A model generated the notes under the pieces. The model worked only from the letters and a program-made list of their open reading frames with translations, made no database searches and was not told the DNA's origin. Made by a program: the position numbers and the translations under genes. Shown piece after piece: positions 1 through 13,182 of a DNA stretch of 64,000 nt. Numbering within the stretch: position 1 is the stretch's first letter; every line of letters begins with the position of its first letter. The DNA is from Daphnia carinata (lineage: Eukaryota; Arthropoda; Branchiopoda; Diplostraca; Daphniidae), in NCBI RefSeq assembly GCF_022539665.2, contig NC_081340.1:2356001-2420000 (forward strand), written 5' to 3'.

Positions 1-3000
1 TCAAACTGGGTGGGCGGAGTCGGTTCTTTAGAAACAGCCCGGCTCGAACGTTCCCCATCCGAGGCTAATTTTGGTTGGACTTTTTTGTAACTGCTGGACA
101 TGTCGTCCGTGTCGCTGCCGGGCGGGACCCATCTCGGAGCGATTTTGGCGCCTTCTAAATCGCTTTCGTAGTCGCTTTCGCGCGATTCTCCGCGCACGAA
201 TTTGCCCGGTTTCCGCACGGAAACTGCAGACGGCTTCTTCTTCTCCGGGCGCGGCGGATCCGGTTTGAATGGAAACGGCTCCAATTCCGGGAATGGCTCG
301 AATTTCGACAGTTCAACTGTCGGTTGACGCGGAGGCAATTCCGGCGGAGGAGTCGGGCGGATAATCCGAGGCGGAGACGATTCGGAATCCGACGGCATCG
401 GTAACAGTCGAATACTACCTGGAACTTCGGTCGGGCTAACTATTTTGCTCGCCTCTTCCAGTAGTCGAGTTTTTTCCGCAAAATCCACCCGAGTTCCGGA
501 TGAAGAGCTTTTGGGCGTCTCGGATTTAGGTGCGTAAAGCACCTCTGGTGGCGGTTCTGGAAGTAAATCAGCAGGTTTGGCAGTCACGTCCACTTTGAGT
601 GGCGGATGTTTTCGGCTGGATGGCTCTTCAACGACTAGAGCAGGCGATACGAACAATTCCGCCGTGCTAATGGCTTCTCCGGCTCGATTCATAGCCCTGA
701 CTGTGTAGCGTCCAGCATCCAGCTCGGACACTTTAGATAGGACGATCCAATGGCGAGTGCCTTCCACTTTAGTGGATATGCGTCCGTCATTGCTGGAGCT
801 CAACAAACGATCGTCTCTGCTCCAAGAAACTTCTGGCGGAGGAGTTCCAGTCACTTCGACTTCCATCGTAACTCGAGAGCCCGAACGGACCGTCTGCGCT
901 TGTAATCGTCTGCCAAACACGGGCCTGTATATTGTTTTCGATAAATTAAAATTAATCTTTCATCTTTTAATTTTTAAAAGCAAAATCTATTACGGAAATT
1001 GAGTGCGACGAACGACTACATCCGCCGTGCTGCTAGCGGTGCCGGCCGAATTCCTAGCCGTGCACGTATATCTCCCAGCATCGGATTCTTCCATTTGTTT
1101 AATGGACAAACGGACTTTCTGTCCTCCGGATGAAATATCTAATCGATCTTGCTCTTCCGACGGGACAATCTCCACCCCATTTTTGTACCATTTGACGTCC
1201 GGAATCGGATGTCCGTCCAAGATGCCCTCTAGCTGAATAGTGGAACCCGGCTCGACCATGGCACCTGTCAAAGCTGTTACGAATCTGGGAGCCACATCTT
1301 TACGCTGGATTTTCTTTGCCACCTGGACAGGGTTGGGTTTAGGCGTGGCCGATTCTGTTCCAGCGAAAAGACTCGCCCGTTGTTTCACAGACAACACGGG
1401 CTCGTCATCTCCCTCTTTCTCGATAACTTCCGTCCGCTCTGTCGCCATCTGTTGGGCGGCCTGTCCCGTCACTTGCGTGATGGATTGCTGGACTTGTCGC
1501 GTCACGGAACGATAGCTACTCTCTTGGCTACTGACAACCGTGCTGGACTGGCTAAAAACGGCCCTCCGGTTCAAAAAAGAATCGTCTTGTTTTCTTGGCT
1601 CGACGACAGCATCTGCCACACAAGTTGCTACTCCCGATTGGCTCTCCGCTACGCATTTGTAGCGACCACCGTGTTCAGGACGGGCCATATCGACGGACAA
1701 GCGATACTGGTTTTCCCCGATTTTCGTGGTTTTAAATCCGAAACTAGACGCGGTGATAGGTTGCTCATTAAAATGCCATTGGACCTGTTGGTTGGGAAAG
1801 ATATCGCCGTTAATTATGAAGTCAACCAACGAGATTTGTTAATCAGTAAAAAAAAAAAGGACAGACTTGAGGCGTGGGTCGTCCGGTAATGGTACAGTCT
1901 AAGATCAATGGCCCGCCTTCATCAACTGTTACATTGCCAAAAATCTTTTTGAAAACGGGCGGTTCCGTTGTCGGATCCGGTTGCGCTGTCAAGGAGACCA
2001 AAGTTACTGATGAATTAGTCCCTTCATCGTGTCGTTTCTCTTCTATCGCTGCGTTCAGAAGATAATTTAAAATATTAAAAAACTCGCCCTACTTCATTTC
2101 GAACCAACAAAATGAAAGTAAATGGAGAGAAAGAAATAGGATGATTACGAGATACGGTTAGATGACATTGGCTGGATGCTTCGCCAGCTGAATTGACGGC
2201 CACAACTCTATAGAGTCCGGCATCTTCTTGAAAAGCTTCGCGGATAACCAAAGAGCAGCGATCGCCCTGAAAAATGAGCTGGAAATCGCTGGATTCTTTG
2301 ACAGGTCGATCTTTATGATACCAGATTACCTGGAAAAATTGTAATCAATCAAACATTTGAAAAAGGAGTGGACGTGCCTTTAAAGAAAATAGTGCGCAAT
2401 GGCGTTTTTTAAGGGCCGATTAGTCAGACTCACTTCGGGTTCGGGCTGGGCCACGATGACGCAATCCATTCGGACCTTGTCGCCTTCGCGGACTTTCATT
2501 CTGGTTGGCAAGCTTTGTTGGATACCTGGTTTGATAGGTTCCATGTCTGACGCAAGTTCCGAATCCGACGTTTCTGTAGGAACCCGACCCTTGTAATTTC
2601 AGAAAAATAAAAACGTGTTGTAGTACAGCTTGTTGCTTTTCTTTTTGCCAATAATCCGATAAGAACTTTTCCTTTTTTAATTACCTTGACAGCTAAATTG
2701 CATGTCGTGATGGCTTCGCCCGCTGGATTTCTCGCTACGACCGTATATGTCCCAGCATCTTTGGGAAACGCCTCGGTGATAGTCAGCAAATGTCTGTTAC
2801 CTTCCACCAAAGTCTGTAGAAATTATTGCGTCAATATTTTTCTTTAAATAAAACGAAATAAAATGAAATTTAGTGAAAATACTTTGATGTCTCGAGTTTC
2901 CTTGACCGGTTTGTTGTTGTGCAACCATAGAACTGACGGTTTGGGCAGTCCGGCAGATATGACGCATTCGAGACGGACTTTTTGGCCAGTGCGAGCCATA

Positions 3001-6000
3001 ACATTGCTACTTAAACCTGGTTTAAAAGCAGGTACCTCCGTTGGTTCCAAAGCTGCATAAAAAATCAGTTTAAAATTGACACCACTGCCAAAAATGAATT
3101 GAATAAATTTAAAAACGTTGACAACTGTCAGTTTGATTACGTTCAACGGTGAGCTGGGCTGCCGTGTCGGCGTCACCTGCCTCGTTTACGGCCCTGCATT
3201 CGAACATGGCACCGTCTTCGACAAAGACTTGCGAAAAACTTAATGTGCACAGGCCGTCGTTGAAGGTGATGTTGTAGTCACGACAATGGTCGACGCAGAT
3301 GCCGTTCTTGTACCACGATATCAGCGGGACGGGAATGCCCACGACACGGCAAGAGAGCTGATGCGGCTGGCCTTCTCTGGCTGTTGAATCAATCAAAGAC
3401 TCGACGAATTCCGGCGGTAGCAAGACATCCTCGGCGCATTCTAGCAAACAAGAAACAGTAGAAATCAACTATCACGAATACTTTGAACAAGAAAACGGGG
3501 AAAGTAAACAAACTCGGATTACCTTGAACTAGAAGAAAAGCAGTGGTTTCAGCGATTCCGGCTACATTACTCGCTTGGCAGGTAAAACGAGCTGAATCAT
3601 CAGCGAACGTTTCGTCGATAGTCAGACAACAGGTGCCATCTCGTTCGTCAAATTTCGTTTGATAGTCGGGGTTATTGGCGATAGCCATTCCGTCTTTCAG
3701 CCACAAAATAGATGGTGTTGGTTGGCCCGTCACCCTACCACAATAAAACAATTTAAATTATCAATAGTTTAATTAAGCAATTATTAAACCCAACCTGCAC
3801 ATTAGTTGAACAGCTTTACTCTCTTCAACCGTAGCATCTTGAAGCAACGTGGTAAAAATCGGTTCGTCGATGGGCATTTCAACTGGTTTGGCTCGTTTCG
3901 GGGGTGTAGGAGCCCTGCCGGAGGATAGAGCAGCAGCTGACGGCCTGGGCAATTCTGGTATACTGACTGGGAGAGGTGGACGTGGCGGTGGAGAATGGGA
4001 TTCCTTCATAGCCAGCGCGGCAGCTTCAGCCGCCTTACGAGCTTCTTCGGCAGCAGAGGCCGCCGCTCGAGCTGAAGCCGCTTCCGCCCTGGCTGCATCC
4101 AGCGATTCCTGGACAGCAGCTTGCGCCTGAAATTCAGCACAAAAAAGCAAAAATGGTAGTTAATAATTAAAATACTGATATTATTTATTTACTTCTGCTT
4201 GTTTGAAACGATCTTCAGCCGCTTTCAGATTCGTAGCCAATGTTGTCAGTTCTGCATTCATAACCGAGAATGAGTCCAACATGTTACGGTTTTCTTGAAG
4301 CACCGGCTGGATGCGATCAGAACTCTCGTGACCTAAAACCAATCCGTAATGATTAAAAATGAATAGATCAGGGCCATTTAATTAATTAATTACCGTAAAG
4401 TTGGATGGCCATCTGTGAAATCTTTGTTATCTTGCGTTCCAGTTGAGCTTCTTGAGGTTTGATGTATCCGTCAACCTCCTTCAATAACGTGGTCGCCTCT
4501 TCCGGCGTCTTGACTTGTGTCGATTTACGAGCAACTGTAACCAACATCTGACTACCTGACCGGAAGGATTGTTCCACTTCGTCGACTAGAGTAAAGTAAT
4601 CTATGGAAAGATTAATTTGATGACGTGTTTCCCCGACTTCCCGATGGAAACTGCTCCATTTGCGATTCATCTGAGACACTTCCACTTCCAAATTGGCCCG
4701 ATCGTCATCATCTTCCGCAATAATTGTCTTGGCCGTGCTGACGAACGTCTCTACCCGCACTTCCAGCAACTTAAAAAACGATTGAAAAATCATTTAAATC
4801 AGGGATTTAGAGACTGGAGAAAACGTTTGATACCTCGACTGTCTTCTCGAACTGAAAGAAGGCTTGAGACGTGACTTTAGCAGCCGCTAAAGATGATCCG
4901 TACTGTCCTCGCATAGCAGCCAATTGTTTGCTAAGGTCATCAAGCTGGACGTTGATAGTATGCAAATCATTGTTGAACTGACAGCGCTGCCTCTGAAGAG
5001 CAAGTCTATTTTCTTCACGTTGCCAACATTTTTGCCAATCGTCTTCTGCCTTTATCAAATAATACTCGACTAGATTCACATCCGGCTGGGCAATTCCAGG
5101 TGGTTCCTGCATCATTCGCTGTTGTTTAATCTCATTGCAAATTGTAATAAAACTATTGAATGACTCCTTACCTGATCTCTCAATAAACTTATGAATTGGT
5201 CTGCCTCTTGCTTCGTAATTTTAACCATTTCCGTTATGGTGTTGCGAGTTACTTGATGGTCTTTCATCGCCTGATCTACTTCGGATGTTGTATTGTGCTG
5301 ATGCGATTTCCTCTCAACGACTTCAATCGTTCTTTCCACTTCAGACAAGTTTTTGAAAAGTCCATGAGCCATTTGAACTAGCGTCTTGTACTCTTTCAAC
5401 CTAAACTGCATACGTTGCTGGAGAAGACAAATGTCTCCCAACATCTTCGAACGATCTTCTTGGTTCGCACCTTGTTAGAAAGTACGAATGTGCATTGATT
5501 ATGGCTCGCATCAAACTAGTTTCTCTAATTAATTAAATACTTACTAGAAGAGAGCTTAGTTTGTTCGGCATCTAATTTCTTCGATTCCAGTTGACTGAGT
5601 GTTGCAATCCATTCACTCACGACATTTTTAGATTTTTCCTCAAGTAAACCGACCATTGCTGTGCAGGTTGGATGCTGGACGGCAATACCATGACTAGAAT
5701 CTTCGGCCGTCGGGAGCATCGGGTAAAGACTTTGTTCTTTCTCTTCGTGAATTTCCATCACCTTGCCGAATCAATTATTTTTAATAAGAAACGGCTCAAA
5801 TAAAACTTAAATCAGAAACTACCGATTGGACGATGGAAACAAAATTGTTCCATTCACGGCGCGTATGATGGATGGTAGTCACCGTTTCGATCCAGGTTTC
5901 CTGGGTATGATGGACGGTCAACTGCCGGCCTCCCAAATACTCAAGCAGACTCTCTACACAGAGGGATGCTTTTCTCACGTCCAAGTAGCGATCAGAAATC

Positions 6001-9000
6001 TAAGACCCCCCAAAACAAACAATTAAATACGGCAGTCAAAACAAACGAGATCGATTAATAATTGTTGGTAGGCTACTTTGAGTGCATCGGCCATAAAATT
6101 GCGACCCAATTGGCTCAGTTGCAAATATTTCTGTTGGCCGTCGAGCCAGAGTTCCTCGACTTGTCTTATAGCGGCAGAAGGATCCTCATCTACGTCGAGT
6201 TGTTGACATCTACACTCGACATCGTCCCAAGCTTCTTGAACTGCCATAGCTAGAGCGTGTAATCGGACGTATGATTGCATCAATTCCACACGGTCGGCTA
6301 AAGCTCGACAAAGCCTCTTCCACGTGTCGTGCAGCACGTCTCCTTTCATCTGAACCTCGTGAGCTTGAATTTCTTCGGCCATTTCACATAATGGATTGAC
6401 TGATCTTAGTAGAGACTCGATTTCAGTGCTTTTCATCTGTTCGAATCCATTCAAAGTGATTAAATGTTTCCATAAAATGATGTTGATTAGAAACGATTAC
6501 ATTCAAGTCGTTGAATAATTGAATATGCATATCCAATATATCTCTGGCTTCAGGCAAAGTACCACGCATATCCGTGTGGCTTCGGAGAAATCCTTCAATA
6601 ACGTCCAACAGCCATGATTGCAACTAATTAAGGGGGAAAAATATGCTGAATTATTAATATATGCGATCTGCATATTTTTGAAATACGTTTTCGTATTGCT
6701 CGATGAAACTGCGAACAGCTTGCGTAATTCGAAGACTCTCTTCTTTGTGAGCCGTGCATAGACTACCCAGCTGGATGCCTCGATTTTCAATAAGTTCCAC
6801 GGTTTTCCTGATACCCTGTTTAAACAATTAAATCATTTTAGCATAAAGCAGTGGAACAAACGAATTCCGAAAATGCCCACCTCGGCGCCTGGGTGAGAAC
6901 GGCCGACAATGTCCAGCAAAGAATAACCATGATGCAAAGCAGGTGCAGTGGCGTCTTCTAGAGCTCGAGACACTTGAGCGTGAAGCTGGGCAAGTTGAGC
7001 AGAACCTGGTGGGGCTTGATGAGCGGTCAGTTGCACTTCCAACTGATCCAATTTAGTCAACGCTGTTCCAGCGACTCTGAAGAAATGAATCGACTGAGCT
7101 AAAAGCTGTTCTCGTTGTTCCACCGTTTCCAGGAACTCGCTCGTCTTGTCCAGTAAAGCATACGCTTCTTTGCGTACCTGCTCGGCACCGTTAGCTCCGC
7201 CCAATTCATTACGCCAACGAGCCTGCAGTTCTTCAGCCATGTGTGTTAATTTTAACGTCTTCTCTTGAAGTTCTTTGCGTTCCGGCTGGATTTTATTGTG
7301 CTCGAATAGGAGCAGTTCAGCCGTGGCGGAAGAGTCGCCCAGTGCAGAGCTACTGTTACGTCCCAGGGCTTCTAGACGCTTCTCAGTGGCTGCCAAATCA
7401 CGTCGTAAACAACAAACTTCCGACCATTGATCAAGGGTCGCACGTCGTTGCAAAAAAGTTGACTCGGAACGACGACGTCGGTCGTGCAGGGCTTCCAACC
7501 ATCTCCTCACTTGATTCAGCGCTATAAATCGAGTTCAGGAAATTCACCAAATTCAAAATCACAATTAATAATTCGTTTTTAATAGACGCACCTGCATTGA
7601 CAGCTGTTAAAATATGGCCTGGACGAGAATCCAACGTGCCTAGATTTTTCAAGGCAGTTAATTTTTCGATGAGCACTTCACCGTCTTGTAGTGCACGTCG
7701 AAGACTCTCCAAAGCTGATTTACGACTTTCTTCGATTCTTGTGCGTAATCTTTTAATGCTGTCCACATCGGATGGTAAAGATGACGTGCTAGCCGTTTCT
7801 CGATCTAAACTGGCCAACTTGTCAATGACATCCTCAGCGTGACTGTAAAAAAATAAACAAATACAGAACAATTACATTAGAATTTTTAAAGAAAATTCCG
7901 CTCCCAAAATAGAAAGCACTCGAGTGTTAAATGGCGTACATGAACCAAGCCGAGTTACGGACGCACAGACTCTTGTTGCTGCTCATGTTCTAGAAAAGGA
8001 GGGCGATAGAGGCGCACTTGAACACGTCAACAACTTTTCACAAAAAAAAACTAAATAGGGCGTAGGGGTAAAAAGAAATTGTTTCACATGTAAAAAGTAT
8101 GCAAAAACACGCACTTAACAAAAAATGGTGCTTCTAGGCCATAGGATATCTGTTGACTGACTCATTTAAGACGTCCCGACTGCATGCAGTCTGTAATTTT
8201 TGCGACGCTAGAATAAATTCAGTTTCAAAGTCATGGGTGCTATAAATAGGAAATCCCTTCAAAACTCGAAAGAGGGCAAAGTTTTTTTTTTTCCCCAAAA
8301 CAAAAAAGCTTTTGGAACGATGCCCAGACAACAAGAAAACGCGGGGGCGCTGATGTATACCTTGAACCTGCCGCTGTCTCAAACCATTTGGTTTGTAAAT
8401 GTTTTTGTTTTTTTATACTTTGGGGTATGCACAACGTCATTTCTCCCATGTCTAATCCATCGTTCAAGCATTCGGAATTTTTTAAGAGATCACGATTGAT
8501 AAACGGATAGAAATTGGTTGTTGGCTAAACACACAACAAGATTGCCATTTTCCTGGAAACCTCTGCCATTTCCTACAAGTTCTACATATCTTCGGCCATT
8601 TCCGGGTACAGAACATAACGATTAACCGATAGTTCATCATTTTTTTTTAGACACTAACAACTAAAAAAAAAAATCACTACCTGTGAAATGCGACGTTATA
8701 TTCTAGGATGACCCTACGTTGTTCCAGGAACGAATTAAGATCTTTCCATGCCTGCCCGAGTGATTCGGCCATTGCAGCATAGACTTCGGCACGAGGTCTT
8801 TGAGTAGCAATTAGTTGATCGGCTTGTTTCAGCAGCTCCTCCACTGGACTTTGCTTGCTCTGGGGAAATTTAAATATTCTGCTTATTTCAAATGGCACAA
8901 ATCATTCGTTAAAAAAACATACCTGCAACTTCTTCAAGACGTCTTGATGGGCCATTAGAAGATCGGATGACGTCACGAAACAATCGCCCATCCTTGTCAT

Positions 9001-11025
9001 ATCTGGGCTCATTTCCAGCACCTGCAGCTCCAGCCATTCTTTACTCTACCGAAATTTAAAAAAAAATGGAATAAGTTTTAAAAAAGCACTTCAGATTTTC
9101 CCCATCTGTTTTAAAGATACTGAAAAACTAAACAATGAAACACAAGCAAACACGTTCGATACAAAAACCAGAAGCAAAGGGAGACAGGAGTGCTGGGAAG
9201 AAGCTCGTTGAAGGCATTCCAACTATATGGCAATCGCTTCGTCGCGTAGACAAGAACGTTAAGACACCATCTACTCTTTCGTAAAATGTAAAAAATGTTC
9301 GTTCTTTTTATATTGCACACGCCCCTGTTTTGAAGGAAAGAAGACCAATTTTGAGCGCCCTTCCTTCGAACAGCTTTTGGGGTCTCAACCTTTCTCAAGG
9401 GATTAATAGCCTCGGTGTGTCCACGTGTCGGGGTTGTCAAATCCCAAACATTTTTTCAGCAAAAATGAATTTCCGAAACAAAATACGCTGGATGATCACG
9501 AAAGCAATTCCAAGTCAATTCCAGTGAATTTTTTTCCATTGTTTTATCGTTTCAACTGAATTTGAATGACATATCGTTCATTTTAACCTATCGATAGACA
9601 ACAACATGTTCGTCCCGTGTTGCACGGTTTTGAAGATTACCAAAATTTAAAAAAAAATTGTTTTCATTTTAAACAAATTCCTTTCACCAATTTCTACCAA
9701 GAATTGAGTTTTTCGAGATTTCCCATTTACACCCAAAGCTGCTTGAAATATCTCAAAATTTGGCATTTTCCCTGAAGGGTGGACACACAATTGACGGCCA
9801 TTGTGTACCAGACGACAGGATGTGTTGGATGGACGTGAGAAATAGCTGAATGTTAACGCAGCCATTCTTGTTTTGTTCTCCTTCGCCCAGCTCAATGTGC
9901 TCGAGCTATTAAAATTTACAAGTGACATTGCAGACATCTATCCTTGTTACTGGTCGATAAGGATTCGTGGGTTTGCTTCGTCGAGCGTAACGAGAATAAC
10001 AAGCTAAACGCGTCAACTTGACGACTTCATCTGCTTAGCATCATTATCGCCAACATTCCTCCATTCTCTTCACTTCTGGAACGTAGGAGACTTCAAAAAA
10101 GGTTCGTAGCTTTTCTTTTCAATTTACTAAGTAATTTACGTGTTTATCTCGAAATTACCGAGTGTTTCTGCATTTCAAAAGGTTCCTGTCGACAAAACTT
10201 AAATGAAATCACGGAAAAACGAAATGATTTACTCTTGAACTTATTGTGACATAAAACCCTGACCCGTAAACGCAATTGCTTGACGGCCAATCCTTCGTAA
10301 TCCACTCGACTCTGTAAGATCGATCGTTCGTCTGACATTCTAACACTTTTTTGGCAAGCTATATAAACACTTGCGTAGTTCAATGTAGAGCATGATCATC
10401 GCAATGCTATGTGGGTGGTAGACCTCAATTTCGTTTCCCATTTTTTTTTTCTATTCTTGAGTAGTAGCAATTCCTAATAACATATTCGCTGGATTGCATT
10501 TTCGATGCGTATTGTTAGTATAAATACTGGGAAGGAAAGCCCTGCTTTTTGTTTAAAAGAGCAAGACTTGCGTGCTGGCCGTTTCCGTTCGCGCCTGTGT
10601 TTTGCCCTCTTGTTTTTCAAGTTTATTTGTTTCTATTTCGGTACGGGTCGGCTATTCGCTTTTCGAGGGGCACAAACCAGCCCCCTAGCTGAAGAGACTC
10701 GGGAGTTATGCGGTATCAAACAGAGCGAAATTGACTTTCACAGCCTCCACTTGATAATGGGTAAAGTACTTAACTTAAAAAAATATGATTTAAAAACTGC
10801 ATCGGCCAACATTTGGCCAAATTTATGCAACATATCAATCAAGGGCAAGGTGATGAATGAGAATGTCACCTGAAGGAGAGCGACAACGATACGAGTGGCG
10901 CCACTTTGAACGGCGATGGTCGAAATGGTCGTCGTTGCCGGCGTCTGAGATGACAGGACGGGACCGGATGACCTCTGCTGCCGCTGCAGCGAATGCGCTA
11001 AAGGCGGGATGTCCGCTTCGGCCAT
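1..11025 (-). CDS. CCDC141-like spectrin-repeat / multi-Ig cytoskeletal protein (partial, C-terminus beyond window)
   Basis: Likely a large muscle or cytoskeletal scaffold. Exons chained by splice sites and phase: 10870-11025 (start ATG), 8923-9045, 8681-8859, 7592-7842, 6881-7521, 6687-6815, 6501-6623, 6047-6436, 5823-5999, 5545-5750, 5172-5470, 4834-5118, 4394-4769, 4193-4332, 3795-4126, 3523-3734, 3141-3440, 2883-3052, 2685-2813, 2434-2589, 2149-2329, 1867-2048, 994-1784, <1-924; about 2284 residues in the window. The first about 1350 residues are helical spectrin/coiled-coil; the opening (TISTIAVQSG, KEWLELQV, VYAAMAESLGQAWKDL) recalls vertebrate CCDC141. An Ala/Pro linker follows, then seven Ig domains with the usual W and DxGxYxC/V core, then a Pro-rich region and an acidic ESDYESDLEGAKIAPRW motif that I associate with invertebrate titin/zormin-type proteins. 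Family assignment is by recognition, not a search. The 5047-6046 donors are solid; the 6047 donor is less certain. Confidence 0.82.
7940..7989 (-). CDS. Probable alternative first coding exon of the CCDC141-like gene
   Basis: An ATG at 7986 opens a 16-residue peptide (MSSNKSLCVRNSAWF plus one split codon) ending at a GTACGC donor at 7934-7939. Its phase (two bases carried over) matches the acceptor of exon 7592-7842, giving a continuous frame into HAEDVIDKLASL. If this segment were spliced after upstream exon 8681-8859 it would create an immediate stop, whereas that exon also joins 7592-7842 directly in frame. The two are therefore mutually exclusive, which suggests a second promoter in the 8.0-8.6 kb intron. 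Expression is inferred, not shown. Confidence 0.5.
9046..10869 (-). other. Large first intron of the CCDC141-like gene
   Basis: About 1.8 kb between the first coding exon and exon 8923-9045, AT-rich with several poly-A/T runs. I see no coding exon, RNA gene or clear mobile element in it. The 7990-8680 intron of the same gene is similar and may hold the promoter of the alternative first exon. Confidence 0.5.
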
Positions 11026-12159
11026 GTTCAAATACGTTTTTCTCCTTCACAGTTCGTTATATGAGTTGCACGGCTGATTAGGAATTATCCGCAAAAAAAA
11101 AAAATATGGAACGAACCACACCCAGCGTGATATTTCCGTCTTGGGTACTCACGCGCGCCAAGAGGAGGGAGGCGAAGGGTAAGGAGGAGGCCAAAATTTT
11201 TTAGAGAAAGAACAAACAACAAAAGACTCGTCTCCCCGCGTCCAGACTCCGTGCCAGTCGGGGAGGAACTGGTCGCTCTCGTCCCCTGGCGTCGCTGTGC
11301 GCGACCGCAGAAACCTAAGGTTCTATTTATAGAGAAGCCGCCTAGCATAAGAAACGTGTAGGCGCGTACAACAAACTATTCCCATTCTTGATTTCCATCA
11401 CCTTTTTTTTTTTTTTTTTCTTTTAGGAGGTTAAGGTTTTTCTAGGCGTCTTTTGACTGGCCGCTTGTTGTGCTGTCACGTTGGATTAGTTGCTCCAACA
11501 GAAGAGAAACAAGGCAGGCCTATGTCGGCTGGAAGGGAATAGATCAGAAATGTTTGGGTCTTCAGAAATAGTAAACAAACCGGAAAGGGATTCACGCGTC
11601 GACGTTTACATTTTAAAATTAAATTTCAAAAATATCTAGTTGTTGTGCAGGTAAGTAGACAATAATGCGGTCGGCTGTCGGTGCCACTCGTTCCTGATTA
11701 AGTCATAAAACTGGAAGGTAGTCAGTTTTGGATCGAAACAAATTATAAGAATGAACTTGTTATTCGTGCGATTGTTTTAACAAAGAAAGACCTTCAAGCT
11801 TTTCAAGTGTCATTCCTTCGTTTATTGCAATTGATATTAATGATTAATACAAGAAGAGTTTAATCTAATCCCGAACAATACATAGTATTTTCATGAGTCA
11901 AAAAGAAAGCAATATGTTTGCAATTATGGACATAATTTAACGGATAGTGCAGATATTGGGTTTCAAGGAAGTGCGAAAAAAGGGAATACATAACAGCGTT
12001 AGCCAAACACATTGGCCCGTAGCAAGGCCGTTGACGAATCTTCGCAACGCCCTGATCTTCTATTGTTTAGGGTGTGGTCGCAAATGTGTCATTCAAGTAC
12101 ACATTTACCCTTCTTGTTACTGTTACTATCCCAATCTCTTCCTTTAACATTTGGACGGG
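11026..12159. other. Divergent intergenic region between the Ig/spectrin gene and cuticle gene 1
   Basis: Holds the 5' flank of the minus-strand gene (start codon at 11025) and the upstream region of the plus-strand cuticle gene. A poly-T run lies near 11,404-11,420. The stretch 11,160-11,330 is GC-richer than its surroundings, and short antisense ORFs there have no recognisable content. No further gene supported. Confidence 0.5.
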
Positions 12160-12167
12160 TATAAAAG
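12160..12167 (+). promoter_or_regulatory. TATA box of cuticle gene 1
   Basis: TATAAAAG, about 70 bp before the ATG at 12232. It is matched by an equivalent box at the second cuticle gene at 33.7 kb, which supports the assignment. Transcription start would be expected near 12,190. Confidence 0.75.
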
Positions 12168-12231
12168 GGGCAAGTCACAGTCACATGATATCCTCTGTCA
12201 CGAGCTCCTCTGCCACCTTACGAGAACTAAA

Positions 12232-13182
12232 ATGAAGTCCGCGGTAAATAAATTTATATTCAGCATTAATTGAATGATCTTTTTTGTCTTTTATAGCCAC
12301 AGTTTCCTGATTGAACTATTTTCTTCAATTCTTTCTTTTTTACGTTTGCAGATTGCTTGCCTTTTGGTGTTGGCTGTTGCCGCACAAGCCCAGTGGGCCA
12401 ACTACGGATACGGTCTCGGTGGATATGGTGGATATTACGGCGGATACTACCCGTTCACGGGTGTTCGCACTGCTGCCGTCCCTGCTACCGTCCCTGCTTC
12501 CTATCCCGTCCGTGCCGCATACCTGGCTTACGGCTACCCATCTTACTCGGCCAGCCAGTACCACTCTCAAGATGAGCTCGGTCAGGCCAGCTTCGGCTAT
12601 GCTCACCCCGGACAGGCCGCCACTAACCTCCGCGATGCTTTCGGCAACCAGATCGGCTCTTACGCTTACATCAACCCGGAGGGCAAGGAAGTCCGTGTTT
12701 CTTACACCGCCGACTCTCGTGGCTTCCGCGTCCTCTCTAACGACCTACCCGTTGCCCCAGTTGCCAACTTGGTAGCCCCCGTTCAGGTCCAGGACACTCC
12801 CGAAGTTGTTCAGGCTAAGGCTGAGCACGCTGCCGCTGTTACTGCCGCCAAGTCCGGATACGTTCCAGCTGCCCCCGTTGCTGTTCTCCCAGCTCCAGTT
12901 CAGGACACCCCCGAGGTAGCTGCCGCCAAGGCGGAATTCGCCATCAAGTACGCTGAGGCTAAGGCCGCCGCTACCCCAGCTGCTCCAATCCGCGCTAAAC
13001 GCCAGATCATGAGCTACGGTGCCGCTCCGTTCGCTTACAACTACGGTTACGCCGCTGCCCCCTTCGCTTACAACTTCGCTGCTCCCGCTGCCGTGGCTGC
13101 TCCAGCTGTGCCCGTTCGTGAGGCCACTCTGACCAAGACTATCCTAACTCCCGGACACGCTGTTGCTTACCGCGTCGACTAA
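12232..13182 (+). CDS. RR-type cuticle protein (chitin-binding 4), copy 1
   Basis: Exons 12232-12243 (encoding only MKSA) and 12352-13182, 280 residues. The tiny first exon splitting the signal peptide is typical of arthropod cuticle genes; the second continues it as IACLLVLAVAAQAQ. A Tyr/Gly-rich N-terminal part is followed by a Rebers-Riddiford chitin-binding domain (about residues 90-160: SQDELGQASFGYAHPG, then GSYAYINPEGKEVRVSYTAD, RGFRVLSNDLP). Two repeats of a DTPEV..AKAE motif follow, then Ala/Pro-rich sequence, an RAKRQ site resembling a furin cleavage site, and a Tyr/Ala-rich tail. Product is expected in the exoskeleton. It closely resembles the gene at 32.9-33.7 kb, so the two are paralogues in inverted orientation. 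Confidence 0.93.
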
